Origin: Ruminococcus sp.
Lineage (GTDB): Bacteria > Bacillota > Clostridia > Oscillospirales > Ruminococcaceae
DNA: 22,406 bases
Assembly: GCA_024697705.1 (NCBI GenBank)
Contig: JAILFF010000329.1
Coordinates: 1 to 22,406, forward strand
Direction: 5' to 3'
Part shown: one piece after another, positions 14,179 to 21,976 of the stretch
How the letters are laid out: each line of letters begins with the position of its first letter
Position numbering within the stretch: position 1 is the first letter of the stretch
Made by a program: the position numbers and the translations under genes
Notes under the pieces: model-generated
What the model saw: the letters and a program-made list of their open reading frames with translations, nothing else
The model's database searches: none
Told to the model about the DNA's origin: nothing

Positions 14179-15369
14179 TTGAAATTGCAGACACTTGAAC
14201 TTCGGGCTTACGCCAAGCTCAATCTGTTCCTTGACATAACGGGCAGACGCGCCGACGGCTATCACGAGCTTAAGACCGTCATGCAGTCGGTAAGCATTTA
14301 CGATGAGCTGACATTTACGCTCACCGAAGGCGCGGGGCTGGAGCTTTCCTGCGACCGCGGCGACCTGCCGGTGAACGACGATAATCTTGTTGTCAAGGGC
14401 ATCAAGGCGGTGCTGAATTACGCCTATTTTCAGCCGGGGTGCAAAATTTCCGTGCGGCTCAAAAAGCGCATACCGTCGGGCGCGGGAATGGGCGGCGGAA
14501 GCGCCGACTGCGCGGCGGCAATTATTGCCATGAACGAGCTGTTTCATCTCGAGCTGACCCGCGACGAGCTTATCGCGGCGGCTAAGATGTGCGGCGCGGA
14601 CGTGCCTTTCTGCGTGACGGGCGGCACGGCGCTCTGCGAGGGGATCGGCGAGAAAATTACTCCCCTGCCCTCGCCCGACGAGCTGATCTTCGCGGTCGTC
14701 AAGCCCTCGCAGAGCATTTCGACCCCTGCGGCTTACAAGTCGTTCGACACGAAGGGCAAGCCCGCGGCGGGCGACTGCGACGGCTTCGCGGCAGCGCTCG
14801 AAAGCGGCTCTGCCGACAGGATAGGCTCGAAGCTCTACAACGCTTTCACGGCGGCGGACGAGCCTGTCTATATCGAGCGGATAAAATCGTCGCTCATACG
14901 CTGCGGCGCTTACGGCGCGGAAATGACGGGCAGCGGCTCGGCGGTGTTCGGGGTGTTTAACAAAAACGAAAGAGACACGGCGGAGCTTGCCGTGCGCGGA
15001 GTTCCCCGCTCCTGCTCGGAATCGGGAGTGCTTTTCGGCGAGGTCTGCCGACCCGTTCCGCACGGCGTGGAGATCGTTCAGCCGAATAAGCCCGACGATA
15101 CGCCCGAAGAGCTTAGGGCATTTCGCGGGAAATACCTCGACCCGGCGCGGACAGCCGACATTACAAAACATCTTCCGCAGATCAAGCACTGCGCCGCCTG
15201 CTTCGACAGAGTGTCGGACGAGCCGCTTTTATCGCGCAGAATATGGTACATCACCCCCGAAAGAGACGGGGCTCTCTGCGAGAAATGCTTTGATGAGCTT
15301 CGCGATAAGTTGGATATTAAGGCGACCGATGGCGGCATCGAATACGATGCTGATACCGAATGGTACTGA
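14179..15369 (+). CDS. ispE: IspE, 4-diphosphocytidyl-2-C-methyl-D-erythritol kinase, with extra C-terminal Cys4 tail
   Basis: A 396-aa GHMP kinase of the MEP isoprenoid pathway, phosphorylating CDP-ME at the 2-hydroxyl. It shows AYAKLNLFLDI (catalytic-site Lys12), the ATP loop PSGAGMGGGSAD (99-110), D141 in GADVPF, and TGSGSAVFG (250-258). Typical IspE is about 280-300 aa; here about 100 residues follow. They contain C338-x2-C341 and C367-x2-C370 (C-x2-C-x25-C-x2-C), a zinc-finger-like arrangement. The frame is continuous from kinase to tail, with no internal stop or start signal, so this is a true extension or fusion. The start is TTG 14179, with AGGGGG 7 nt upstream; the first in-frame ATG is internal to the conserved fold. 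rnr follows after 30 nt. Confidence 0.93.
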   Translation: MKLQTLELRAYAKLNLFLDITGRRADGYHELKTVMQSVSIYDELTFTLTEGAGLELSCDRGDLPVNDDNLVVKGIKAVLNYAYFQPGCKISVRLKKRIPSGAGMGGGSADCAAAIIAMNELFHLELTRDELIAAAKMCGADVPFCVTGGTALCEGIGEKITPLPSPDELIFAVVKPSQSISTPAAYKSFDTKGKPAAGDCDGFAAALESGSADRIGSKLYNAFTAADEPVYIERIKSSLIRCGAYGAEMTGSGSAVFGVFNKNERDTAELAVRGVPRSCSESGVLFGEVCRPVPHGVEIVQPNKPDDTPEELRAFRGKYLDPARTADITKHLPQIKHCAACFDRVSDEPLLSRRIWYITPERDGALCEKCFDELRDKLDIKATDGGIEYDADTEWY

Positions 15370-15399
15370 TGTTAATTTTTAGGAGATATTGATTTATTA

Positions 15400-17523
15400 A
15401 TGAGAAAAGAATTTGAAAAATTTATTTTTGACAGACTGAAAAAACGCGGCGAGGCTGTGAGCTTTGACGACCTTTACCGCCCTCTTGCCAAGCAGGTGAC
15501 AAAGAAAGAGCTTGACAGATGGCTCGAAGAACAGGGGCGGCAGGGCAAGATCATCAACACGGGGCGCGGGTACATTATCCCGAAGGGCGGCTCGGAATTT
15601 ACCGGCAAGGTCGTCAGCGTGAAGAAGACCTTCGGCTTCGTGCGCTCCGACGAGGACGGCAGCGAATATTTCGTCGCGGGCAGGTACCTAAACGGCGCTA
15701 TGCCCGGCGACAGCGTGACTATCCAGACCTACATCGGGCGCGACGACAAAACGGAAGGTCGCGTCGTAGAAATAACCGAGCAGAAATTCTCGCGCTTTAC
15801 AGGCAATATCGTCAACGAGTTCGGCGAGCTTAAGGTCGTTCCCGACAGCCTTTCGCGCTGCGCCATGACCATTGAGGACAGCGACGGCTACGAGCTGCGC
15901 GAGGGCGACAAGGTCCTTGCCGAGATAAGCCGCCGCGGCGAAACCCACGCCGAACACCGCTGCAAGATTCTCATGAGCTACGGCAGCTCGCTGAAAGCCT
16001 CCGCCTGCGCTCTGAGCGTTCTCGGGCTGAACGGACTCACGCCGATCTTCCCGCCCGAGGTCATCGACAATGCCAAAAAGGTCTCGGACTACCGCGCAAT
16101 CTCCTCCGAGATACCCGCACGACTCGACCTGCGCGACACGCCGATCTTCACGATAGACAGCGCGTCAACAAAGGACATCGACGACGCTGTCTCCGTCGAA
16201 AAAACGGAAAACGGCTACCGACTGGGCGTTCACATAGCGGACGTTTCGTTCTACGTGCGCCCCAAGACACATCTCGACAAAGAGGCGTTCAAGCGCGGAA
16301 CAAGCGTTTACTACGCCGACCGAGTTATCCCGATGCTGCCGCCCGAGCTTTCAAACGGCATCTGCTCGCTCAATCCGAACGAGGACAGGCTTGCTTTCTC
16401 GGCGCTGATGGAGCTTGACAGAAACGCCGAGATCGTAAGCTACAAGTTCGTCAAGACCGTTATCCGCTCGCGGGTGAAGGGCGTTTACAGCGAGATAAAC
16501 GAGCTTCTCGAAGGCTACAACGCCAAGGCGCTATGCGAAAAGTACGCCGAAGTCATGGATATGCTGCCCGTTATGAAGGAGCTTGCCGAAAAGCTCAAGG
16601 GCAACAGGATCCACCGCGGCGCTCCGCAGCTTTCGACCACCGAGAGCATACTCATCATCGACGAGAACGACTACTGCATCGACGTTAAGCCGCACGAGTC
16701 GGGTCTCAGTCAGGAGATGATCGAGGACTTTATGCTCTGCGCGAACGAATGTGCGGCGAAATTCGGTGCGGAGAACGGTCTGCCGTTCGTCTACCGCGTT
16801 CACGAAAATCCGCCCGAGGACAGGCTCGAATACCTCAAAACGGGGCTTACCGAGCTGCGTATACCGTTCAACTTCGACGACGGCGGCGCGAAGCCGAAGC
16901 AGCTTTCGGAGATACTCGAATGGGAGCGCGGCACCGACCGTTTCCCCGTTGTCAACAATCTTGTGCTGAGGAGCATGGCAAAGGCGAAGTATTCCCCCGA
17001 GCCGCTCGGTCATTTCGGACTGGTGCTCGGCGACTACGCGCATTTCACCTCGCCGATACGCCGCTATCCCGACCTTGCTATACACCGCATAATGAGCGAC
17101 TATCTCGCAGGAATGACCCCCGACGAGCTGGGTATGCGCTACGGCGAGTTTTCCGCAGAAGCGGCAGACCAGGCGACGCAGACCGAGATCATAGCCATGC
17201 AGACCGAGCGCGAGTGCGAAGACTGCTACAAGGCGGAGTATATGAAATCAAAGCTCGGAGATGTATACGAGGGCGTTATCGTTTCCTGCGTTCCGCACGG
17301 CATCTATGTCATGCTCGACAACACCTGCGAGGGCATGATAAGGCTCGACACACTGCCCTACCCCGACTACTTCTATGATGAAGCTTTCTCGGTGAAGCGT
17401 GTGGGGAAGGGTCCCGTGTTTACCGTCGGAAAGCGCATAATGATACAGGTAGTCAAGGCTGACGTCAGCAGCGGTAATGTCGATTTTGAATACTGCGGCG
17501 AGGCGGAAGAAGATAAAAGATAA
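15400..17523 (+). CDS. rnr: Ribonuclease R (3'-5' exoribonuclease)
   Basis: A 707-aa processive hydrolytic exoribonuclease that degrades structured RNA. In order: an N-terminal winged-helix region (1-60), OB/cold-shock domains (about 66-200) including KTFGFVRSDED, and the RNB catalytic domain. The latter has D253-x5-D259-x-D261-D262, the metal-binding quartet, and the family signature HFTSPIRRYPDLAIHR from H548. A C-terminal S1 domain (about 621-700) follows. Nothing is missing. The ATG is 14 nt from the only good ribosome binding site (AGGAG 15381-15385), longer than usual; no better start is visible. smpB, a frequent neighbour in Firmicutes, is absent. The last codons and stop fall inside a heptamer repeat. 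Confidence 0.96.
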   Translation: MRKEFEKFIFDRLKKRGEAVSFDDLYRPLAKQVTKKELDRWLEEQGRQGKIINTGRGYIIPKGGSEFTGKVVSVKKTFGFVRSDEDGSEYFVAGRYLNGAMPGDSVTIQTYIGRDDKTEGRVVEITEQKFSRFTGNIVNEFGELKVVPDSLSRCAMTIEDSDGYELREGDKVLAEISRRGETHAEHRCKILMSYGSSLKASACALSVLGLNGLTPIFPPEVIDNAKKVSDYRAISSEIPARLDLRDTPIFTIDSASTKDIDDAVSVEKTENGYRLGVHIADVSFYVRPKTHLDKEAFKRGTSVYYADRVIPMLPPELSNGICSLNPNEDRLAFSALMELDRNAEIVSYKFVKTVIRSRVKGVYSEINELLEGYNAKALCEKYAEVMDMLPVMKELAEKLKGNRIHRGAPQLSTTESILIIDENDYCIDVKPHESGLSQEMIEDFMLCANECAAKFGAENGLPFVYRVHENPPEDRLEYLKTGLTELRIPFNFDDGGAKPKQLSEILEWERGTDRFPVVNNLVLRSMAKAKYSPEPLGHFGLVLGDYAHFTSPIRRYPDLAIHRIMSDYLAGMTPDELGMRYGEFSAEAADQATQTEIIAMQTERECEDCYKAEYMKSKLGDVYEGVIVSCVPHGIYVMLDNTCEGMIRLDTLPYPDYFYDEAFSVKRVGKGPVFTVGKRIMIQVVKADVSSGNVDFEYCGEAEEDKR

Positions 17524-17559
17524 TAGATAAAAGATAAAAGATAATAGATAACAGATAAA
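17511..17559 (+). repeat. Seven tandem AGATAAN heptamers across the rnr stop codon
   Basis: Exactly seven in-register units: AGATAAA, AGATAAT, AGATAAA, AGATAAA, AGATAAT, AGATAAC, AGATAAA. The rnr stop TAA (17521-17523) lies in unit 2. As the period is not a multiple of three, successive units place TAA in all three frames. Confidence 0.9.
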
Positions 17560-17565
17560 AAGCAA

Positions 17566-17603
17566 AACGCCGATAATGTTGAAGTTATCGGCGTTTATTA
17601 TTT
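17566..17603 (+). terminator. Bidirectional terminator after rnr
   Basis: An 11-bp perfect stem AACGCCGATAA / TTATCGGCGTT with an 8-nt loop, followed by TATTATTT on the plus strand. Read on the minus strand it is followed by TTGCTTTTT, so it can also stop transcripts from the convergent TraB/GumN operon ending at 17666. Confidence 0.9.
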
Positions 17604-17665
17604 AGTTTGTAAGAGGTGAAGGCTTAATGCCCTCACACCGCTTCTGTCAGACAGGTGAATTTTCT

Positions 17666-18748
17666 TTATCCCGCCTTGATCTCAATGCGCTCGAACGTGT
17701 ATCCTTCCTTTTCAAGCAGCGAGATTATGCCCTTATCGCCGATAAAATGCGCCAGTCCGACAACGAAGAACGTCTTTTTATCTCTGCTCATCAGTTCCTT
17801 AGCGTCCTTTGCCATATGCTCATTGCGGTTATTATACATCGCGTCCTTGAAATTGTTGATCTCTGCCATCAGATCGTCGGGAACGTCCTCGTACTCGCCC
17901 TCGCTTTCCTTCGCTATCCATTCGAGGTCGCCTGTTTTCCACGCCTTGAAAAGCTCCTTGTTGGTCTCTTCAAGCTGCGCCGCGTTTTCCGGCGAATAAT
18001 CCGCAAGAAGCAGATCGTAAACAGTGTCGGAAATACCTGCCAGCATTTCAAACTGCTCGCCCACCGATTCGACTTCGTAGATCTCCTTGCCGTCGCCGCG
18101 TGCCTGCTTCAGCAGATAACGGTCAAAGCCCTTGTCTGACGAAAGCGTCGTATTTTCGAGCGAAAGCGCCTGCACCGAGGAATAGATCGCCCACGCTCTT
18201 TTTGTTTCGGCGTCTTCAATATCTGAATCGTGAAGCTTCAGATAACCCGAGACCTTTTCCCAAGTTTCGGCGGAAAGATGATCCTCTATCGTTTCGCCCT
18301 TCGGATAATTGATCAGACCCGCAAATTTCAACTGCGCCGCCGAAGCTGTCAGCGCGGCAATGTCGCACTCCACGGCTAATATATCAGAGCTCTCATACGC
18401 GGCAGTTACCTCCTCGGGAAGCGGATAGCAGGTGTCGTTCAGCGCGTGCATCGAACCCATCATGTACATCTCCCTGCCGTCGGGAGCGGTAGCCTTCCAC
18501 ATCGCGGGAGTGTACGGGATATCAGCGCCGTAGAGCGGCTCCTCGGGCTCGGCTTGCTCCTCCGAAGCGGTCGTTTTCGGCGGAAGCGTCACCTTGACGG
18601 GCGCTTTCGTTTCAGCCTGAGAGCTTTCGGAAGAGCTCTCTCCGCCCGACTGCTTCTCCGACGAATTATTGCCGCAGCCCGCAGCCGCCGTCATGACCGC
18701 AGCAGCCGCAAGCATGGCAAATATCCTTCTGATCGTATGCTTAATCAT
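17666..18748 (-). CDS. TraB/GumN family lipoprotein (putative TIKI-like metalloprotease)
   Basis: A 360-aa lipoprotein: signal with lipobox TAAAGC (C25), then a Ser/Glu-rich spacer (about 27-70), then a TraB/GumN domain. Family hallmarks are GSMH (98-101), VECD (126-129), KGFDRYLLKQA, YNNRNEHMA (R308) and VGLAHFIGDKG (H334). These correspond to the two GxxH-like motifs and the Arg of TIKI-type proteases (family knowledge). Metal-dependent peptidase activity on the outer membrane face is therefore possible but unproven for bacterial members. The start ATG has GGAG about 8 nt upstream. It follows the ABC permease gene by 22 nt and is probably the last gene of that operon. A nearby hairpin downstream (around 17618-17645) adds to the shared terminator. 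Confidence 0.88.
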   Translation of the reverse strand: MIKHTIRRIFAMLAAAAVMTAAAGCGNNSSEKQSGGESSSESSQAETKAPVKVTLPPKTTASEEQAEPEEPLYGADIPYTPAMWKATAPDGREMYMMGSMHALNDTCYPLPEEVTAAYESSDILAVECDIAALTASAAQLKFAGLINYPKGETIEDHLSAETWEKVSGYLKLHDSDIEDAETKRAWAIYSSVQALSLENTTLSSDKGFDRYLLKQARGDGKEIYEVESVGEQFEMLAGISDTVYDLLLADYSPENAAQLEETNKELFKAWKTGDLEWIAKESEGEYEDVPDDLMAEINNFKDAMYNNRNEHMAKDAKELMSRDKKTFFVVGLAHFIGDKGIISLLEKEGYTFERIEIKAG

Positions 18749-18770
18749 TTATTCCACTCCATTCCGCGGG

Positions 18771-20090
18771 TCAGTCCTCAGTCTGAGCCTTCTTCTTTTT
18801 GAAAAGTCCCGCGCCGTGCTCTGTCATCGTAAATATAGTATCGCTCGTAAAGATCTTTACCGTGATCGCAAGACATACGATAAGGAATACTATCTGATAG
18901 ATCAGACCGAACACATACTCGTTGGTCTTTCCGAAAAGTACGCAGTCGGTCGCGTTAAACGTGTGGGTGAAGGGTATCGCATAAAGCAGATACTTGAACG
19001 TTCCGGGCAGACCGCTGATATCGGTAAACATCGAAGCCATAAAGGGTATGATAGTAACGAACATAAGCGGCAGCAGAAGGGTCTGCGAGCTTTTTATGTC
19101 CTTTGCGAACGCGCCCAGGATCATCGCGAGCGAAAGTGCTATCAGCATGGTAAGAAGCATCTGCGCCCCTATCAGCATATAGGTCTTAAGATCGAACACC
19201 AGACCTAAATTCCTAAGCTTTTCGCCCATATCATCGGGCAGGTCGCCCGTTAAGTCGATCGTGAGATTATTCATACCGAACATATATACCGCGGCATTCA
19301 GCAAAGCGATGACCGCCGCCGCGAGCATTTTCGCACAGATTATATGCAGTCTTGAAACAGGCGCCGAAAGCAGCGTTTCAAGGGTCTTGTCGATCTTCTC
19401 CGCGCTGACGGCATTTATCATCGTCTGCGAACCGAGCAGCACCATTATATATACTACCAGCGGCATAAAGAGCGAGCGGCTGTAAAGGCTCGAATAGAGA
19501 AGCAGCTGCGATACGCCCTCGGACTTGTCGTTTACTATCGTATGCTCGGTAACGCCGACGGGAGCTTCAAGCAGCAAAGCGTCCTTTTCGGTCAGAGCGC
19601 CTTCGTTTACCTTCTGCGTATAAAGCGCGGTCTTTACAGCGGCGCTTATCAGCTGAACGGCTGTCTCCGAGCCGACATTCATGTTGCTCATTGTCGCAAG
19701 CGAGGTCATGCGGCTGACGTAGATTATCTCAGCCTGTTCGCCCGACATTATCTTGTCGGTAAAGCCTTTATTGAGCACGACAAAGCTCTTTACGCCCAGC
19801 TTGTTCAGCTCTGCGGCGTAGTCATCGGATTCCAGCTCGAACACCGTGACGTCGTTTGTCATATCGGCTGTCGGCTGTTTTAAGAACTCTACCACCGATT
19901 CGGAAAACTCGGTCTTGTCAAGATCGCAGATCGTTATGCGTCCGCTCTGCTCCTGCGCCTCCTCCGAGGATCTTGTCATCAAGCCGCCCATTGAATACAT
20001 CATTATGAGCATAAAGATCAGCATACCTATCGTCTGCGCGGTCAGCATTTCGCGCAGCTCTTTTTTCAGCAGGCTTAAAAATTTATTCAT
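18771..20090 (-). CDS. ABC-2 type permease, NatB-like
   Basis: A 439-aa membrane protein: TM1 about 19-38, a large extracytoplasmic domain (about 40-205), then five TM segments (about 207-229, 249-271, 303-328, 337-356 and 393-412). The conserved cytoplasmic coupling segment AEKIDKTLETLLSAPVSR (230-247) is typical of ABC-2/NatB permeases, and the late IPFMASMF helix fits too. Such proteins export ions, lipids, peptides or antibiotics, and the substrate here is unknown. It starts 6 nt after the ATPase stop, so the two almost certainly form one exporter. It ends in a Lys-rich cytoplasmic tail. Confidence 0.92.
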   Translation of the reverse strand: MNKFLSLLKKELREMLTAQTIGMLIFMLIMMYSMGGLMTRSSEEAQEQSGRITICDLDKTEFSESVVEFLKQPTADMTNDVTVFELESDDYAAELNKLGVKSFVVLNKGFTDKIMSGEQAEIIYVSRMTSLATMSNMNVGSETAVQLISAAVKTALYTQKVNEGALTEKDALLLEAPVGVTEHTIVNDKSEGVSQLLLYSSLYSRSLFMPLVVYIMVLLGSQTMINAVSAEKIDKTLETLLSAPVSRLHIICAKMLAAAVIALLNAAVYMFGMNNLTIDLTGDLPDDMGEKLRNLGLVFDLKTYMLIGAQMLLTMLIALSLAMILGAFAKDIKSSQTLLLPLMFVTIIPFMASMFTDISGLPGTFKYLLYAIPFTHTFNATDCVLFGKTNEYVFGLIYQIVFLIVCLAITVKIFTSDTIFTMTEHGAGLFKKKKAQTED

Positions 20091-20096
20091 ATCAGC

Positions 20097-20855
20097 TCAC
20101 CACCCTGTTACATCCTTCTTCATTACCACAAGCTCGAATACATCTTCGAGGTTGTCCGCCTCGTACTTTTTGATAAGCTCCTGCGGCTTGCCGAGCTCTA
20201 ACAGATGACCGCGTGCGATAATTCCGACACGGTCGGAAACGTATTCTATTTCGAGCATATTGTGTGAAGAAAGCAGAAAGCTCATTCCCTCCGACGCGAG
20301 TTCCTTTATCTTCCGGCGAATCTCAAGCGCGTTTATGATATCGAGTCCCGAAGTGGGCTCGTCTAAGATAGCAACGAGCGGGCGGGGCATGATCGTTCTT
20401 GCGAGAAGCAGCTTTCTCGTCATACCGCGTGAGTAGGAGCCGATCTTGTCGTTCAGCCTGTCGCCGAGACCGCATATCTTTTCGGCGTCGGCAACGAACT
20501 TGTCAGCCTGCTGCTTTGTGTGAGCGTACATCTCCGCCATGAAACGCAGGTAGTCCCTGCCCTTCATATTCTTGTAAGCGCCCGCCTCGTCGGGGAGGTA
20601 GGTGAGTCCCTCGCGCACGCCCGCGGGGTCGGTGAGTATCGACTTGCCGCCGATCTTCGCGTCGCCCTCCGTAGGCTTCAAAAGCGTGGCTATCATGCGG
20701 ATAGTGGTGGTCTTGCCCGCGCCGTTCGGACCGATAAGCGCGAATATCTCGCCCTTTTTGACATCGAACGTGACGTCGCGGCTGGCGTAGACGCCTTTCT
20801 TGTACTGTTTTGACAGGTGTTCCACCTGCAAAACAACATCGGGTGTTTCTGACAT
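20097..20855 (-). CDS. ABC transporter ATPase, NatA-like
   Basis: 252 aa with Walker A GPNGAGKTT (42-50), Walker B LVAILDEP (D165-E166) and H-loop H198 (SSHNM). The signature is YSRGM (141-145) instead of LSGGQ, and the Q-loop region reads YLPDEAGAY. Both variants are common in the NatA/ABC-2 exporter branch. It powers the adjacent ABC-2 permease. The start is ATG 20855, with GAAAGGAG about 7 nt upstream. It is preceded by a 59-aa membrane protein whose stop is 24 nt away, and lies in a five-gene minus-strand operon. Confidence 0.94.
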   Translation of the reverse strand: MSETPDVVLQVEHLSKQYKKGVYASRDVTFDVKKGEIFALIGPNGAGKTTTIRMIATLLKPTEGDAKIGGKSILTDPAGVREGLTYLPDEAGAYKNMKGRDYLRFMAEMYAHTKQQADKFVADAEKICGLGDRLNDKIGSYSRGMTRKLLLARTIMPRPLVAILDEPTSGLDIINALEIRRKIKELASEGMSFLLSSHNMLEIEYVSDRVGIIARGHLLELGKPQELIKKYEADNLEDVFELVVMKKDVTGW

Positions 20856-20879
20856 TTTTGTTTCTCCTTTCGTAAAGGG

Positions 20880-21059
20880 TCATTCCTTATCGTTATAATA
20901 TCTGTCTTTGATCGCTGCGGACGAATATCTTATCACGACGCGAATACCCGTGAGCAGAGCCGTGCCCGCGATCAGCGCCTGCGACTGCGTTATCAGGCAG
21001 AGCAGGAACATGATAAAGTTCAATATCGACAGCGGCTTGAAGAGCTTTTCCTTATTCAT
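20880..21059 (-). CDS. Small membrane protein (59 aa), unknown
   Basis: ATG 21059 to TGA 20880-20882. The protein begins MNKEKLFKPLSILNFIMFLL and ends KDRYYNDKE, with one or two membrane helices (about 10-28 and 29-44). A strong AAGGAGG lies upstream of the ATG, giving a real translation signal for so short an ORF. It sits between another tiny membrane protein gene and the ABC ATPase gene, all co-directional. I do not recognise a family. Possible roles are a small accessory subunit or regulator of the exporter (inference). Confidence 0.75.
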   Translation of the reverse strand: MNKEKLFKPLSILNFIMFLLCLITQSQALIAGTALLTGIRVVIRYSSAAIKDRYYNDKE

Positions 21060-21088
21060 AGTTTGCCTCCTTGTATATTTATCTTTTG

Positions 21089-21280
21089 TTATTTGTTTGC
21101 CATTCTTATCTTAATCGTCGTGAATACGAACACGGGGAGCGAGATAAGCGTTACAATTCCGTTTACTCTCATCAGATTATCGGAAACGGCTGCGTCGAAA
21201 AATATATTCCCCGCGAAGACCAGATAGGATACGGTGAGCATTATCAGCGATACGGTGTTTACGGTCTTTATTGTTTTCAT
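21089..21280 (-). CDS. Small membrane protein (63 aa), unknown; first gene of the ABC operon
   Basis: 63 aa with two predicted helices (about 10-30 and 40-56), a basic C-terminus (KIRMANK) and a perfect AAGGAGG eight nt before ATG 21280. The consensus promoter's -10 box lies only 16 nt before the ATG, so it is the promoter-proximal gene. It is 29 nt upstream of the next small protein gene. No family is recognised. It is similar in size and topology to its neighbour but without clear sequence identity. Confidence 0.75.
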   Translation of the reverse strand: MKTIKTVNTVSLIMLTVSYLVFAGNIFFDAAVSDNLMRVNGIVTLISLPVFVFTTIKIRMANK

Positions 21281-21296
21281 TGTTTTTGCCTCCTTA

Positions 21297-21325
21297 ATTA
21301 TATCACAGTGTTATACGGTTGTCAA
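21297..21325 (-). promoter_or_regulatory. Consensus promoter of the ABC/TraB operon, with minimal leader
   Basis: On the minus strand, TTGACA (21325-21320), 17-nt spacer, and TATAAT (21302-21297) with extended TGA before it. The last 11 bases, TGTGATATAAT, equal those of the purL promoter. Transcription should start near 21290, inside the AAGGAGG (21295-21289), leaving a leader of about 10 nt before ATG 21280. Confidence 0.85.
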
Positions 21326-21331
21326 TCTTTC

Positions 21332-21367
21332 GGGTATCTAATCAGAGGGTATCGTTAACCTATACCC
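21332..21367. promoter_or_regulatory. 15-nt-spaced GGGTATC/ATACCC motifs upstream of the ABC promoter
   Basis: GGGTATC at 21332-21338 and 21347-21353, then the inverted ATACCC at 21362-21367, each 15 nt apart, just upstream of the -35 box. The last overlaps the end of the DUF2812 gene. They may be an operator or activator site, but the repeats are short. Confidence 0.35.
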
Positions 21368-21962
21368 TGTCATCATCGTCGCCAAATTTTCTGCGGAACC
21401 TTTGGTAGCTCAGGTAAGTTTTGATGAAAGCATTCGCGTAGAGCACCCAGCATCCCCCGTACATCACGAGCAGCGTCCGGTCGAAAGCATTGCGGTCTTC
21501 CATGAATATGACCCTGAACGACTGAGGTATAAGACATACCGTCAGTATCAGCATTATCGGCAGCTTTGTGCGGAGTATCTTCTTCGCCATATCGAGCCGC
21601 GACTCGTCGTCGGAGAATATGTCCAGCTCTTCGGGCGAAACGCCGTCAGCGTTCTTGCGGAAGTAGTAGAAATCGTTGAGCGAGCCGCAGGGCTCCCAGC
21701 CGTAGTCCTCGAACATCTGTATATAGCTCTCGCGTTCGGAGCGTTTTGGGTTGAAGCCTATCTTGTATACCACGTTCTCCGGCTCGCACTCCTCGAACTT
21801 CTGCCCGCCGAACGTCGCAAACAGATCATTTTCCGAAGGCGGAACGAGTTTCCAGCCCTTCGCGTGCATATCGTTGCAGTACTGCTCCTCCTTGTCGTAA
21901 TCCCATAGGTAGAACCGTTTGAATGTCCTCTTTGTTTTCTTCTTTTTGTTATCCATATCCAT
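21360..21962 (-). CDS. DUF2812 membrane protein, complete paralogue
   Basis: A 200-aa protein. The N-terminal soluble DUF2812-type region (about 13-110) shows the pattern KEEQYCNDMHAKGWKLV, VVYKIGFN and a YGWEPCGSLNDFYYFRK segment. Two membrane helices (about 133-153 and 162-182) and a basic/acidic tail (RRKFGDDDDRV) follow. DUF2812 genes often accompany PadR-type regulators in Firmicutes (family knowledge), but none is visible here. ATG 21962 lies 14 nt after the upstream paralogue's stop with a G-rich but non-canonical ribosome binding site; ATG 21956 is a possible alternative. The gene runs in the same direction as the ABC operon but is separated from it by that operon's own promoter. Confidence 0.82.
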   Translation of the reverse strand: MDMDNKKKKTKRTFKRFYLWDYDKEEQYCNDMHAKGWKLVPPSENDLFATFGGQKFEECEPENVVYKIGFNPKRSERESYIQMFEDYGWEPCGSLNDFYYFRKNADGVSPEELDIFSDDESRLDMAKKILRTKLPIMLILTVCLIPQSFRVIFMEDRNAFDRTLLVMYGGCWVLYANAFIKTYLSYQRFRRKFGDDDDRV

Positions 21963-21976
21963 AACTGCCGCCCCCG

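Noticed and set aside
14146..15189. A 347-codon open frame on the minus strand across ispE
   Set aside because: It is antisense to a clearly identified kinase, has a low-complexity Arg/Ala/His-rich translation and no family resemblance. It is a shadow of GC-biased codons.
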